Below, in pieces: positions 14,915-23,266 of a DNA stretch of 34,048 bases. The stretch's first letter is position 1. The number at the start of each line of letters is the position of its first letter. This DNA comes from Spirochaetaceae bacterium (lineage in GTDB: Bacteria; Spirochaetota; Spirochaetia; SZUA-6; DRHE01): contig CP070696.1 of the NCBI GenBank assembly GCA_020353535.1, positions 4,447,859-4,481,906 on the forward strand. The letters are read 5' to 3'. Position numbers and translations under genes: made by a program. The notes below the pieces were generated by a model that was not told where the DNA came from, searched no databases, and saw nothing but the letters and a program-made list of their open reading frames with translations.

Positions 14915-15898
14915 CTATTCCTTCCTCCGAAACAACGAGTAGAGGGACAATGACACTACAATGATCAGCCCGTAGATGAGCTGAGTCCAGAATCCCGTCA
15001 GCCCGATAGCTACGATCCCCCCTTCCAGAGACCCGATGATGATCGATCCTATGAAGGTGCCGAATATCGTACCAACTCCTCCGAATACTGAGGTCCCGCC
15101 TACGAACACTGAGGCGAGCGTGCGCAGCAGATATCCCTCTCCCAGGGATGGCCACAGATAGGTCACCTCCAGGCTGGCCATAATGCCCGCCAGAGAAGCA
15201 AACAAGCCCATCTGCATGAACACGATCATCTTGACCCGCTCGACCCGGACACCCATCATCCGGGCGCTTTCCACGTTGTCGCCTACAAGCAGGACATGGG
15301 AGCCGAAGCGATGCCGTCTTAGAACAAACCAGAAGCCGGCGGTTAGCAGGACCATCCAGATGGCTTGGGCAGGTATCAATCCTCCCAGCCTACCTACGAA
15401 GGCTTTGAAGAGAACCGTTTCATTGACCGGAACGAGGGTAAGACCGAATCCCTGGCCACAGACGTTAACCATGCCCCGCCAGAAGAACATCGTCCCGATG
15501 GTAGCCACCAGGGAAGGGATCCTCACCTTGTTCACAAGAATGCCGTTAAGAGCTCCAGCCACCAACCCGGTGAGGAAACAGCCCAGGGTAGCGAGCAGGA
15601 TGGTCAGGTTCGGATCCATTCCACGTTCGATGAACACGTTGACCAGCTTGGAGAAGACCCAGGCGGAGTAGCCCATGATCGACGGGAAGGAGAGGTCCAT
15701 CTCACCAGTGATGATAACAAAGGTGATGGCTAGGGCCATGATTCCCGAAAAGGGGATGGTAGACATAAATGAGTAGTACATATCGAAGCGGGTGAATGTC
15801 TGCGGGCTTCCGAACAGAAAAAGCAGGAATATCCCGATCAGCACTCCCGTGATGCTGAGCTCCAGCCGCAGCTCCCGCGCCTTTGACGTCTGTAGCAT
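14915..15898 (-). CDS. ribose-type (CUT2) sugar ABC transporter permease
   Basis: The 327-residue hydrophobic protein belongs to the RbsC/XylH permease family. It has ALAITFVIITGEMDLS, the LVAGALNGILVNKVRIPSLVATIGTMFFWRG stretch around the ATPase-contact region, a GDNVESARMMGVRVERVKM loop, and GTSVFGGVGTIFGTFIGS near the end. It probably homodimerises in the inner membrane with the ATPase encoded just upstream. A GGGAG ribosome site precedes the ATG. A 118-bp gap with an inverted repeat separates it from the ATPase gene. The sugar cannot be inferred. Confidence 0.92.
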   Translation of the reverse strand: MLQTSKARELRLELSITGVLIGIFLLFLFGSPQTFTRFDMYYSFMSTIPFSGIMALAITFVIITGEMDLSFPSIMGYSAWVFSKLVNVFIERGMDPNLTILLATLGCFLTGLVAGALNGILVNKVRIPSLVATIGTMFFWRGMVNVCGQGFGLTLVPVNETVLFKAFVGRLGGLIPAQAIWMVLLTAGFWFVLRRHRFGSHVLLVGDNVESARMMGVRVERVKMIVFMQMGLFASLAGIMASLEVTYLWPSLGEGYLLRTLASVFVGGTSVFGGVGTIFGTFIGSIIIGSLEGGIVAIGLTGFWTQLIYGLIIVVSLSLYSLFRRKE

Positions 15899-15972
15899 CT
15901 GCCTGTCTCCCTTCTGATTATTAGCTCATGGTCAGTGAAGAAAACGCTTCTCCCTGTTCCGGGCAAAGAGAC

Positions 15973-16006
15973 GAGCCCGCGACGTTCCCAGAGCCGCCAC
16001 GGGCTC
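15973..16006 (-). promoter_or_regulatory. intercistronic inverted repeat between ATPase and permease genes
   Basis: GAGCCCG (15973-15979) and CGGGCTC (16000-16006) are exact inverted repeats around a 20-base loop, just after the ATPase stop. In the transcribed (minus) direction no T-run follows, so it is not a classical terminator; on the plus strand a T5 follows. It could stabilise or separate the ATPase and permease messages. Confidence 0.45.
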
Positions 16007-16016
16007 TTTTTAATCT

Positions 16017-16793
16017 TTACTCGTTCAACCGTCCTGTGTGGGCCAGATGTACCATCTTGTCGACCAGTTCTTCCTGGGATATGTCTTTCTTTTCGAAGAT
16101 TCCAGCTACGGAACCTCTGTCCAGGATGTAAAAACGGTCCGCCACAGGATACACGTAGTAGATGTTATGGCTGATAAAGATGGCTGATTTTCCTCTTGAT
16201 TTTATGTTGGCCACGAAATCCAGAACCTTGTTTGTTTCCGAAATCGACAGTCCCATGGTCGGCTCATCCAGTATGATCAGATCAGCCTGGAAGTACAAAG
16301 CCCTGCCGATGGCGATGCCCTGCTTCTCCCCGCCGGAGAGGTATTTGACGACGGCGTCGTTGGAGATCGCCGAAGAGGTGAATCCCATTTGTTCGCGCAG
16401 GATCTTTTCCGTTTCAGTCCGTTGTTCCTTGACTTTGAGGAAACCAAACCGAGTGGTGAGCTCCCTGCCCATGAAGATGTTGGTCCAGAGGTTCTGCTGC
16501 TCGCTGAGTGCTCGTTCCTGATAGACCGTTTCCATGCCCAGTTCTCTCGACCTTTTCACCGAGTGGATGGTTATCTTCTCTCCTTTGTAGTAGATCTCAC
16601 CGCCATCCGGCTGGTGCACTCCGACCAGGATCTTGATCAGGGTCGATTTTCCCGCCCCGTTGTCACCGACCAGACCGACGATTTCGTTGTAACCCACATT
16701 GAAGTTGATTCCTTTCAGGACCTCCACCTTGCCGAAGGACTTGCGGATGTCAACCATGGAGACGAGCATTTGATTGGAATTATTATCAGCCAT
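16017..16793 (-). CDS. sugar ABC transporter ATP-binding protein, single ATPase domain
   Basis: The 258-residue ATPase has Walker A GDNGAGKST (43-51), signature LSGGEKQG (152-159), Walker B LIILDEP (172-178) and the switch histidine in IFISHN. It resembles one half of RbsA/XylG. The usual ribose-type ATPase is a fused double domain of about 500 residues; here a single domain, as in FrcA-type systems, must dimerise. It sits between the binding-protein gene (17-bp gap) and the permease gene, in the normal order for the operon. Confidence 0.93.
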   Translation of the reverse strand: MADNNSNQMLVSMVDIRKSFGKVEVLKGINFNVGYNEIVGLVGDNGAGKSTLIKILVGVHQPDGGEIYYKGEKITIHSVKRSRELGMETVYQERALSEQQNLWTNIFMGRELTTRFGFLKVKEQRTETEKILREQMGFTSSAISNDAVVKYLSGGEKQGIAIGRALYFQADLIILDEPTMGLSISETNKVLDFVANIKSRGKSAIFISHNIYYVYPVADRFYILDRGSVAGIFEKKDISQEELVDKMVHLAHTGRLNE

Positions 16794-16810
16794 CGCGAAC
16801 CTTTGTCGGT

Positions 16811-17800
16811 CTAACGAATTTGCTGCTGCGCCAGGGGTGCCACGAAATCGATGTTGCTCTTGTCGATCAAAGCGGCGCCGGTGTCGATGTGCAAACCTGC
16901 GAATCCGTATTTCTTGGCCAGGCAGACCTGTAGGATAGGCAGATAACCCTGCAGCCAGGGTTGCTGATCCAACACCACCCCCGTGTAGCCTTTCTTGATT
17001 GCGTCCGCTGTGGCGGAGCTAAGATCGAAGCCGGCGATGTAGATATCACCAGGGCCCTTGCGCGCGGAGCGCATATAGGTTTCGGCGGTGGAGGTGAGTG
17101 CTCCGTGGTCCGTTATGATCAGCTTCACATCCGGGTTCTTGGACACATAGCCCGTGAACACAGGAGTCCCCAGAGCAGCCTCGGCGTTGATTGCATCGGA
17201 GATCTCGATGTAATCGACCTTCATCCCGGCTTCCTTCAAAGCATCCACGCAGCCTTTGGAGCGCAGCCCCCGTGTTTCCTGGGCGATCAATCCCCAAACC
17301 ATGGCCCGGTCCCCCGGTTTTAGCCCAGCTCGCCTGATCGCTCCCTTAGCCAGCATTACTCCTGATGCGTACAACTCCTGCCCTACATACCCGAAACCCC
17401 GGTCTTTGTACTTGTCTTCGATCGAAGGAAGCGAAGTGTTCTGGCTGGTAACGATGATGCCTTTAGCGAAGGCTTCATCCACCAGGGGGGCGAAAGCCAC
17501 AGTGCCTGGATGTCCCATGATGCAGATGGCATCCGGCCGTCTAGCCACCGCTTCCTTGAACTGGGCGATCATCTTGTCCACGTTCCAGTCTGACCATACA
17601 TAATCCACCTTGCAGCCCAGATCTTCCTCCGCAGCCTTGGCACCCTTGTACACTACCGTGGCAAAGGGGCCGCCCGGAGGACCGCCGGGGAAGAAGGTGA
17701 TGCGAATCCCTTCGAAGTGTTTTTTCTGAGCGAACCCCGGGAATGCCAGACAAACCAGCAGCAGAGCTACAAGCCCTACCAACAGCAGTCTTCTTTTCAT
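16811..17800 (-). CDS. sugar ABC transporter periplasmic binding protein (ribose-type)
   Basis: The 329-residue protein has a signal peptide (MKRRLLLVGLVALLLVCLAF, probable cleavage after GFA). No proper lipobox is seen, since the base before Cys is Val. The mature part is a type 1 periplasmic binding protein: KGAKAAEEDLGCKVDYVWSD, ARRPDAICIMGHPG, FAKGIIVTSQNT, GDRAMVWGLIAQETRG and TADAIKKGYTGVVLDQQPW. It captures the sugar for the ATPase and permease encoded next. I chose the ATG at 17800 because AAGGAGG lies 5 bases before it and the signal peptide begins there; an upstream in-frame GTG at 17881 lacks this. A promoter and a structured leader precede it. Confidence 0.93.
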   Translation of the reverse strand: MKRRLLLVGLVALLLVCLAFPGFAQKKHFEGIRITFFPGGPPGGPFATVVYKGAKAAEEDLGCKVDYVWSDWNVDKMIAQFKEAVARRPDAICIMGHPGTVAFAPLVDEAFAKGIIVTSQNTSLPSIEDKYKDRGFGYVGQELYASGVMLAKGAIRRAGLKPGDRAMVWGLIAQETRGLRSKGCVDALKEAGMKVDYIEISDAINAEAALGTPVFTGYVSKNPDVKLIITDHGALTSTAETYMRSARKGPGDIYIAGFDLSSATADAIKKGYTGVVLDQQPWLQGYLPILQVCLAKKYGFAGLHIDTGAALIDKSNIDFVAPLAQQQIR

Positions 17801-17849
17801 TTTTTCCTCCTTGGTTTTTCTGCTTCTATTGGCATAATTTCGAGGCCGC

Positions 17850-17909
17850 GTGAGAGCTTGTAAAATCGTTCCCGAAATCACCTCCTTTCCTTTTTCGATT
17901 TGCTCTCAC
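17850..17909 (-). promoter_or_regulatory. structured 5' leader hairpin of the ribose-type transporter operon
   Basis: On the minus strand GTGAGAGC AAATCG pairs with CGATTT (5-base bulge) GCTCTCAC. Eight pairs (17902-17909 with 17850-17857) stack on six (17896-17901 with 17863-17868). The loop includes an AGGAGGTG sequence. This sits in the leader between the promoter at 18002-18032 and the binding-protein start at 17800. I do not recognise a known riboswitch. The rest of the 17801-18116 gap holds no gene. Confidence 0.6.
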
Positions 17910-18001
17910 CGGATCGAACGCGAAATGCGGCAAATAGGGTAAACAGAAACAGTTGCTTGTTTGATTCACGACAAGTATACAATTTATTTGCTCTCTCTCA
18001 T

Positions 18002-18032
18002 ATTATATGACACGAGGGGACCGGGTTGTCAA
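18002..18032 (-). promoter_or_regulatory. sigma-70 promoter of the ribose-type transporter operon
   Basis: On the minus strand consensus TTGACA (18027-18032) and TATAAT (18002-18007) are separated by 19 bases, slightly long. Transcription would start near 17995 and give a leader of about 195 bases before the binding-protein ATG. ATTTGCTCTC occurs at 17898-17907 and again at 17986-17995, next to the expected start. Confidence 0.7.
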
Positions 18033-18116
18033 TGAAACGCTGTAAACACCTGAGGAAAGCTCGTCCCAGCTAGCGGACAGTACAAGCTGATCTGACCGAG
18101 AGGTGATTCCGAAGTG

Positions 18117-19127
18117 TCACCACTGGAGCTGTTCCTGGGCGGTTTCGATGAAAGCCAGCATGTTTTCCAACGGCACGTCCCCCTCTACATCGTGGGCGGG
18201 TGAGAGGATGAAGTCACCCGAACGGCCGCGTTCGATGAGCTCTACAGTTTCAGCCCGCACATCAGCGACACTTCCGTAGGGGAGGGTCTTCTGAGTAGAT
18301 AGTCCTCCGTAGAAGCTCAAGCTCCCCCTGTATCGGTCCATTAAAGCGTGGATGTTCATTACCTCAGGTTGAAACGGATTGAAGCAGTTCAGACCGATGG
18401 CAACAAGATCGTCGAATAGCTCGTCCACATCTCCGCAGGAGTGTATTATTACATATCTGTCTTGCCTTTTTACGGCTCCGTACATTCGTTTGAGCACCGG
18501 AAATATGAACTCCCGCCAGAGTTTCGGACCCATCTGGAGGCCTCGTTGCTGTCCCCAGTCGTCTCCAAAGTACACGGCATCGATATCGTAGTGCATCGCT
18601 TTTCCGAGCTGGGCGATGTTGTAGTCGGCAATAGTGTTAAGCAGTTCCTTAACAAAACCCGGGTAGTCGTAAAAATCCGTCATCATGTTGGCGAATCCCC
18701 GCAGTGTCCAGGCCCGCTCCCAGAGGGAGAAGCCTATCTGAAACACCCGGAAGCGATCTCCGTGGCGGGCAATCTTTGCCGGGATGTCTTCGAAAAAACG
18801 CGGATCTATCGGATCTGGAAACTCGTAACCTTTCAGGGTGGGACGTTCGAGCACGCAACCCCGGACATCACCGATGTCTTTGTCGATACTGCGATCCCAA
18901 ACCACGCCAAACACATCACGAACCAGGTCGGGACCGACGTCATCGAAGAACCCGATCTCCCCACCTAATTTCAGCAGGTGATTACCCAGTATCTCCTCAA
19001 GGTCAGTATCGGCGCCAAAGTGGTCATGGAGCTTGTCTTTGGCCTCTTTTGTGAAACCGAAGGACCAGGGCACATAGAGGGGCTTTTTATGGTCCAGCAC
19101 ATCCCGAATGACCTCGCGTTTGTTCAA
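18117..19127 (-). CDS. UroD-superfamily protein (methyltransferase-like), HSCG site
   Basis: The 336-residue protein has the UroD/MtaA TIM-barrel pattern: FGDDWGQQRGLQMGPKLWREF, then IIHSCGDVDELFDDL, ILSPAHDVEGDVPLENM and a C-terminal helix. True uroporphyrinogen decarboxylase carries a PVWxMRQAGR signature at its start; this protein has none, so it is not HemE. In MtaA-type methyltransferases zinc is held by HxC and a later Cys. Here H229-x-C231 is present and H312 stands near where the later Cys would be. It begins at a TTG (19127) that overlaps the TGA of the upstream UroD-like gene (TTGA), so both are probably co-translated. The role is unknown; proximity suggests a link to the transporter downstream. 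Confidence 0.85.
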   Translation of the reverse strand: MNKREVIRDVLDHKKPLYVPWSFGFTKEAKDKLHDHFGADTDLEEILGNHLLKLGGEIGFFDDVGPDLVRDVFGVVWDRSIDKDIGDVRGCVLERPTLKGYEFPDPIDPRFFEDIPAKIARHGDRFRVFQIGFSLWERAWTLRGFANMMTDFYDYPGFVKELLNTIADYNIAQLGKAMHYDIDAVYFGDDWGQQRGLQMGPKLWREFIFPVLKRMYGAVKRQDRYVIIHSCGDVDELFDDLVAIGLNCFNPFQPEVMNIHALMDRYRGSLSFYGGLSTQKTLPYGSVADVRAETVELIERGRSGDFILSPAHDVEGDVPLENMLAFIETAQEQLQW

Positions 19128-20203
19128 TAGCGGGTGTCCCTGATGGTATTTACCATTGACCAGAAGTTCTCCAAAGGCGTGTCGAGCTGCACGTGGTGGG
19201 TGGGGCCGATAATCAACCCGCCACCCTGGCCAATAGTGTTCAGTCGATGAAGAACCTCCGTCCGCACATCGTCCTCTGTAGCGAACGGGAGGGTGTGCTG
19301 TTCATCGATAGTGCCCCAGAAGCAGAGGCGGTCGCCGAATTGCTCTTTGATATCTGCAGGGTCCATACACGCGGGTTGGACGGGATTCAGTACATCCAGG
19401 CCGATCTCGATCAGATCGGGGATGATTGGGCGGATGTTGCCGTCAGAATGGTAGGCTACCTTCAGCTTCGGATTGATACCTTTGAGCTCCGAGATCAGAC
19501 GGCTCATCCTGGGTTTAAAGTACTCCCGCCACATTCCGGGTGAGATAACCATGGCTTCCTGCCCCCCCATGTCGTCTCCGATCCAGATCATGTCCACACC
19601 AAGCTCTGCGAGCCTCCTGGCCGCCGTCCGATGATATCCATCGGGGATATCCAGGATTCGGCTGGCCAGCTGCGGGTCATCTATTAGATCCATGAGCAAT
19701 CGATCCAAGCCGCGAAGCGCCCAAGCGGTTTCGAAAATCGTTGTGACAGTCACACCGACGATCCAGTACTCGTCTCTGTATTTTCGGATCACCCTCTCAG
19801 CATCGTTGTACAGCTCCGGCCGGTTGGGATCAGGAGGCTGGTAGCGGTTGACCGCCCGGTCTTCGGCCAAGGGATGGCGGCAGATTTCCGTATAGCGGCC
19901 TGTCCCGTATTTGGTCTCGTACCACTGCGATCGCCAGCCGATCCCCCACTCGTCTGTGTATTCATTGAAATCCTGGTAGTAGGAATTAGCCCAGCCCACC
20001 GAGGTAAGCAGCATATCCACTCCCAGTACCTGCTCCAACTCATAGACGTTGCCTCCGCCGTGGGGATTGTGGCTCTTCAAGCCTTTGATATCCATATCAA
20101 CTTCCAGCCGGCGTGCGAACTCCGGGGTGAAGCTGATCTGCATGGGACAGCGGTCCGCCTCTTCGTGATTGAGCGCGGCCATGACCCGTTCCCGGTGGTT
20201 CAT
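19124..20203 (-). CDS. UroD-superfamily protein (methyltransferase-like), HSDG site
   Basis: The 359-residue protein opens MNHRERVMAALNHEEADRCPM, the usual N-terminus of UroD-like methyltransferase relatives. It has GDDMGGQEAMVISPGMWREYFKP and YHSDGNIRPIIPDLIE, where the metal Cys of HxC is Asp (H252, D254). Near the end is IGPTHHVQLDTPLENF with H336-H337. It lacks the HemE signature, so tetrapyrrole decarboxylation is unlikely. The ATG at 20203 has a weak ribosome site. The stop overlaps the start of the next UroD-like gene. It faces a third, plus-strand copy across a 174-bp gap. Confidence 0.86.
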   Translation of the reverse strand: MNHRERVMAALNHEEADRCPMQISFTPEFARRLEVDMDIKGLKSHNPHGGGNVYELEQVLGVDMLLTSVGWANSYYQDFNEYTDEWGIGWRSQWYETKYGTGRYTEICRHPLAEDRAVNRYQPPDPNRPELYNDAERVIRKYRDEYWIVGVTVTTIFETAWALRGLDRLLMDLIDDPQLASRILDIPDGYHRTAARRLAELGVDMIWIGDDMGGQEAMVISPGMWREYFKPRMSRLISELKGINPKLKVAYHSDGNIRPIIPDLIEIGLDVLNPVQPACMDPADIKEQFGDRLCFWGTIDEQHTLPFATEDDVRTEVLHRLNTIGQGGGLIIGPTHHVQLDTPLENFWSMVNTIRDTRY

Positions 20204-20377
20204 TTGCTTTCAGTCCGTTCTATGTCCATGCACCAGTGTACTCTGAGTTTGGTACATTTTTCTACATTTCTCAGAACAGAGGGCAAGTCCTGTCCAAAGG
20301 ACCAAACCTGTCTCAGGTCTATGTGTTTCATCTGTCCCGATTTTCCGGTTACAATCTCTGGTAACGGAGAACACCAC

Positions 20378-21433
20378 CTGGACACCAGAGAGAATATCCT
20401 GCGGGCCGTACGTTTCGAGCGGCCGGAGAGCATTCCCATGATCTTCCATATAAATCCCGCCTGCTGGCATCACTATCCCCACAAGTCGCTGCAGGATCTC
20501 ATGGTAGCCCACCCCAAACTGTTTCCCGATTTCAAGCGCTGCGACGAACCGATCGAACCGGACTATCTTCCCTACGCGCGCGCGGGAGTGGCCTTCACGG
20601 ATCCGTGGGGATGTGTGTGGCAGACGACCGAGGATGGCATCGTCGGAACGGTCACGGGGCATCCCTTGGAGTCATGGCGGGATTTCAATAATTTCACGCC
20701 CCCCGATCCCGATCGATACGATCATTGGGGTCCCATCGACTGGAGCAAGAAGGCCCAGGAGGCCAGTCAGCTCGGATTCAAGCGGCAGATCGCAGCGGGA
20801 GAGATCGGGCACGGACATACCTTTCTGAAGCTGACGGATCTGCGGGGCTATCAGAACCTTCTCTACGATATGGCAGACGAGGAACCCCGGCTGGGGCGGT
20901 TGATAGCGATGCTGGAGGAGTTCAACCTCCATTTGGTTCGTAATTACATCCGGAAGGCCGGGGTCGAATGGATGGGCTACGGCGAGGATCTGGGCATGCA
21001 GATCGGTCCCCTGCTGTCCCCTGACCAGTTCAGAAAATACATCAAACCCTCCTACAAGAGGATCGTTGCTCCGGCGCGCAAAGCAGGTTGCCTCATCCAT
21101 ATGCACTCCGACGGCGATATCCGGTTGCTTGTCGATGATCTGATCGATGTGGGATTCGACGTGTTGAACCTCCAGGATCTGGTCAACGGCATCGACTGGA
21201 TCAAGGAAAATCTCACCGGTAAGGTCTGCGTGGATCTGGATATCGATCGACAGAGCATTACCTACGGAGGCACTCCCGAACAAATCGGTTCCCTGATCCG
21301 GGAAGAGGTGCAAAAGTTGGGATCGAAGCAGGGGGGATTGATGATGATCTACGGCTTGTACCCCGGCGTTCCGCTGGTCAATGCTGAAGCGCTGATGGAT
21401 GCCATGGAACGGTATATGGGCTACTACGCCTGA
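20378..21433 (+). CDS. UroD-superfamily protein (methyltransferase-like), likely CTG start
   Basis: The family's N-terminus (DTRENILRAVRFERPESIPM) begins right after a CTG at 20378, which has GGAGA 7 bases before it. The nearest in-frame ATG is 20321; it has a poor ribosome site and would add 19 atypical residues. From the CTG the protein is 351 residues. It has YGEDLGMQIGPLLSPDQFRKY and MHSDGDIRLLVDDLID (H243-x-D245). At the C-terminal metal position it has IYGLYPGVPLVNAEALMDAM, with no His or Cys. It lacks the HemE signature. It is transcribed away from the two minus-strand UroD-like genes and toward the MalG-like gene, whose stop abuts its TGA with no spacer (21433/21434). Confidence 0.8.
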   Translation: MDTRENILRAVRFERPESIPMIFHINPACWHHYPHKSLQDLMVAHPKLFPDFKRCDEPIEPDYLPYARAGVAFTDPWGCVWQTTEDGIVGTVTGHPLESWRDFNNFTPPDPDRYDHWGPIDWSKKAQEASQLGFKRQIAAGEIGHGHTFLKLTDLRGYQNLLYDMADEEPRLGRLIAMLEEFNLHLVRNYIRKAGVEWMGYGEDLGMQIGPLLSPDQFRKYIKPSYKRIVAPARKAGCLIHMHSDGDIRLLVDDLIDVGFDVLNLQDLVNGIDWIKENLTGKVCVDLDIDRQSITYGGTPEQIGSLIREEVQKLGSKQGGLMMIYGLYPGVPLVNAEALMDAMERYMGYYA

Positions 21434-22264
21434 TTACTCCTTCACCGCCCCACCGGCCAGACCCGCAACCAGACGTCTCTCGATGACGTAGAACAGCACC
21501 AACACGGGGATGATGGCCAGGAAAGCCGCGGTGGTGAGCAGCTCCCACTGCGTGGTCCAGCGGCCCACGAAGTTGTACAGCGCGAGAACCAGAGGCATTT
21601 TCGGCCTGGACTGGATGAAAGTCAGGCCGAAGAGGAACTCGTTCCAGGCATAGATGAAGGTGTAGATCATGGCCGTTACCAGTCCCGGCACGGCTATGGG
21701 GATCATGATCCTGGTGATGGTCTGCACCCGGCTGCAACCATCGATCAGAGCAGCCTCCTCGATCTCTACCGGAATCGATTTGAAGTAACCGTTCATCATC
21801 CAGATGGTGAAGGCGATCGTAAAGACCGTGTTGGCAATGATCAGGGAGAAGTAGGTGTCCAGCAGGTTCAAACCCACCATGATCTTGAACAGGGAGATGA
21901 TCACGATCACCGGCGAGAACATCTGGATGACCAGGAAAAGATAGAGGATGAACTTCCTGCCTATGAAACGCAGGCGGGCCACGGCATAGGCTGCCGGTAC
22001 CGTGAGCAGGGTGTTGAAGATCGTGGCACCCACGGCGATGATGATGCTGCTCTTGAAGAAGATGAACAGCTCGAACTCGCTCCAGACGGTAATGAAGTTG
22101 GAGAGATGTAGCTGTTGCGGAATCCAGGTGGGTGGCAAGGTATACACCTCCTGACTCGATTTGAGCATGGTGGAAACCATGACGAAGAAGGGAAAGAGGA
22201 GGAAGAGCAGCAGAACGACGGTAATGATAATAGTAGGGGGTTGACCGCGTTTCCTCCACTTCAT
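21434..22264 (-). CDS. MalG-like (CUT1) sugar ABC transporter permease
   Basis: The 276-residue membrane protein has about six transmembrane helices and the ATPase-contact EAA loop EIEEAALIDGCSRVQTITRI with PIAVPGLVTAMIY. Other family features are TLPPTWIP, the segment AAYAVARLRFIGRK and NEFLFGLTFI. It pairs with the MalF-like protein encoded just upstream, whose TGA overlaps its ATG (ATGA). No ATPase gene is in the cluster, so a shared MsmK/UgpC-type ATPase is probably encoded elsewhere. Confidence 0.94.
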   Translation of the reverse strand: MKWRKRGQPPTIIITVVLLLFLLFPFFVMVSTMLKSSQEVYTLPPTWIPQQLHLSNFITVWSEFELFIFFKSSIIIAVGATIFNTLLTVPAAYAVARLRFIGRKFILYLFLVIQMFSPVIVIISLFKIMVGLNLLDTYFSLIIANTVFTIAFTIWMMNGYFKSIPVEIEEAALIDGCSRVQTITRIMIPIAVPGLVTAMIYTFIYAWNEFLFGLTFIQSRPKMPLVLALYNFVGRWTTQWELLTTAAFLAIIPVLVLFYVIERRLVAGLAGGAVKE

Positions 22265-23172
22265 CCCGCACGCTCCTGTTTGAAGTAGACCCGGGAGTAG
22301 GCGATGCTCACCCCGGTGAGGATCAGAAATGTGAGGAAGGCCATGACTGCCGCCCGGTCGAATTTGAGCCACTTGAAGGCGTTCTGGTAGATCCGGGTTA
22401 TGAGGATATCCGTGGCCCCGGCCGGTCCGCCCATGGTCAGAATGTAGATGGTGTTGAAGTCGTTGAAGGTCCACAGAGAGGACAGCAGGGTGGCGATCAG
22501 CACGATGTGGCGGATTCCCGGCAGGGTGATGAAGAAAAACTTCTGCCACCAGTTTACTCCGTCGAGATAGGCGGATTCGTACAGATCTTCGGAAATGGCC
22601 TGCATACCGGCCAGAAAGACCAGGGCCATGAAGGGAATGCCGATCCAGATGTCCACCCAGATGCAGGCCATGAAGGCGGGAATGGGATAGCCCAGCCAGG
22701 TAGGCGGTGTGGCCCAAAGACCGGTGATCTTGAGTGTGTGGTTGAGCAGGCCGTACTGGGGGTGGTAGACCCAGCTCCAGAGCATGGAGCTGATCGGTAC
22801 CGCCGAAGCCCAGGGAATGATAAAGAGCATGCGGGCGATCTTACGGCCGGTGTACTTAACGTTCAGGATCACGGCGATGATCATGCCAAAGATGGTTTTG
22901 GTGATTACAGCCAGCACGGTCCAGAGCAGGGAGCGGCCGGTGATCACCCAGAACACCGGATCGGCCATCTCGCTGATGAAGTTACGCACTCCCGTGAAAG
23001 CCACCAGCTGGCTCAATTTATTGGTCTTGTAAAAGGCCATGAGCAGCACGTAGAGGATCGGGTAGAACATGAAAACCAGCAGAACGACTAGGGCCGGCAG
23101 GATCAAAACATAGGCCAGCCGGGCTTCGGGATTCAACAAACGCCGTTTCAGGGACAGTGAAGCGTCAGACAC
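22261..23172 (-). CDS. MalF-like (CUT1) sugar ABC transporter permease
   Basis: The 303-residue membrane protein starts at a GTG with a strong AGGAGG site 5 bases before it. The sequence has LAYVLILPALVVLLVFMFYP, RMLFIIPWASAVPISSMLWSW, the EAA loop (SEDLYESAYLDGVNWWQKF) and LPGIRHIVL. These are typical of MalF/UgpA-type permeases. It forms the membrane channel with the MalG-like protein. A terminator-like hairpin precedes it, between it and the binding-protein gene, and should lower its expression relative to that gene. Confidence 0.94.
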   Translation of the reverse strand: MSDASLSLKRRLLNPEARLAYVLILPALVVLLVFMFYPILYVLLMAFYKTNKLSQLVAFTGVRNFISEMADPVFWVITGRSLLWTVLAVITKTIFGMIIAVILNVKYTGRKIARMLFIIPWASAVPISSMLWSWVYHPQYGLLNHTLKITGLWATPPTWLGYPIPAFMACIWVDIWIGIPFMALVFLAGMQAISEDLYESAYLDGVNWWQKFFFITLPGIRHIVLIATLLSSLWTFNDFNTIYILTMGGPAGATDILITRIYQNAFKWLKFDRAAVMAFLTFLILTGVSIAYSRVYFKQERAG

Positions 23173-23207
23173 TTGCTCCTCCTATTGAGAAGTGTTCATA
23201 CAGTACC

Positions 23208-23248
23208 AAAAAAACTGGGAAGCCCAAGGGTGTCCTCAGGCTTCCCAG
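23208..23248 (-). terminator. intercistronic terminator between binding protein and MalF-like permease
   Basis: CTGGGAAGCC (23215-23224) and GGCTTCCCAG (23239-23248) are exact 10-bp inverted repeats. On the minus strand they are followed by seven T (23214-23208). It lies 19 bp after the binding-protein stop (23267), with the permease GTG 35 bp beyond. Partial termination would give more binding protein than permease. Confidence 0.88.
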
Positions 23249-23266
23249 AAGAGGATTCTGTTTTGG

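Noticed and set aside
18117..19127. Annotation as uroporphyrinogen decarboxylase (HemE)
   Set aside because: The N-terminal PVWxMRQAGR-type signature is absent from this and the other four copies, and no haem genes are nearby.
19874..20377. N-terminal extension of the plus-strand UroD-like frame
   Set aside because: It is antisense to the neighbouring UroD-like gene, and its sequence does not resemble the family; the conserved part begins at 20378-20381.
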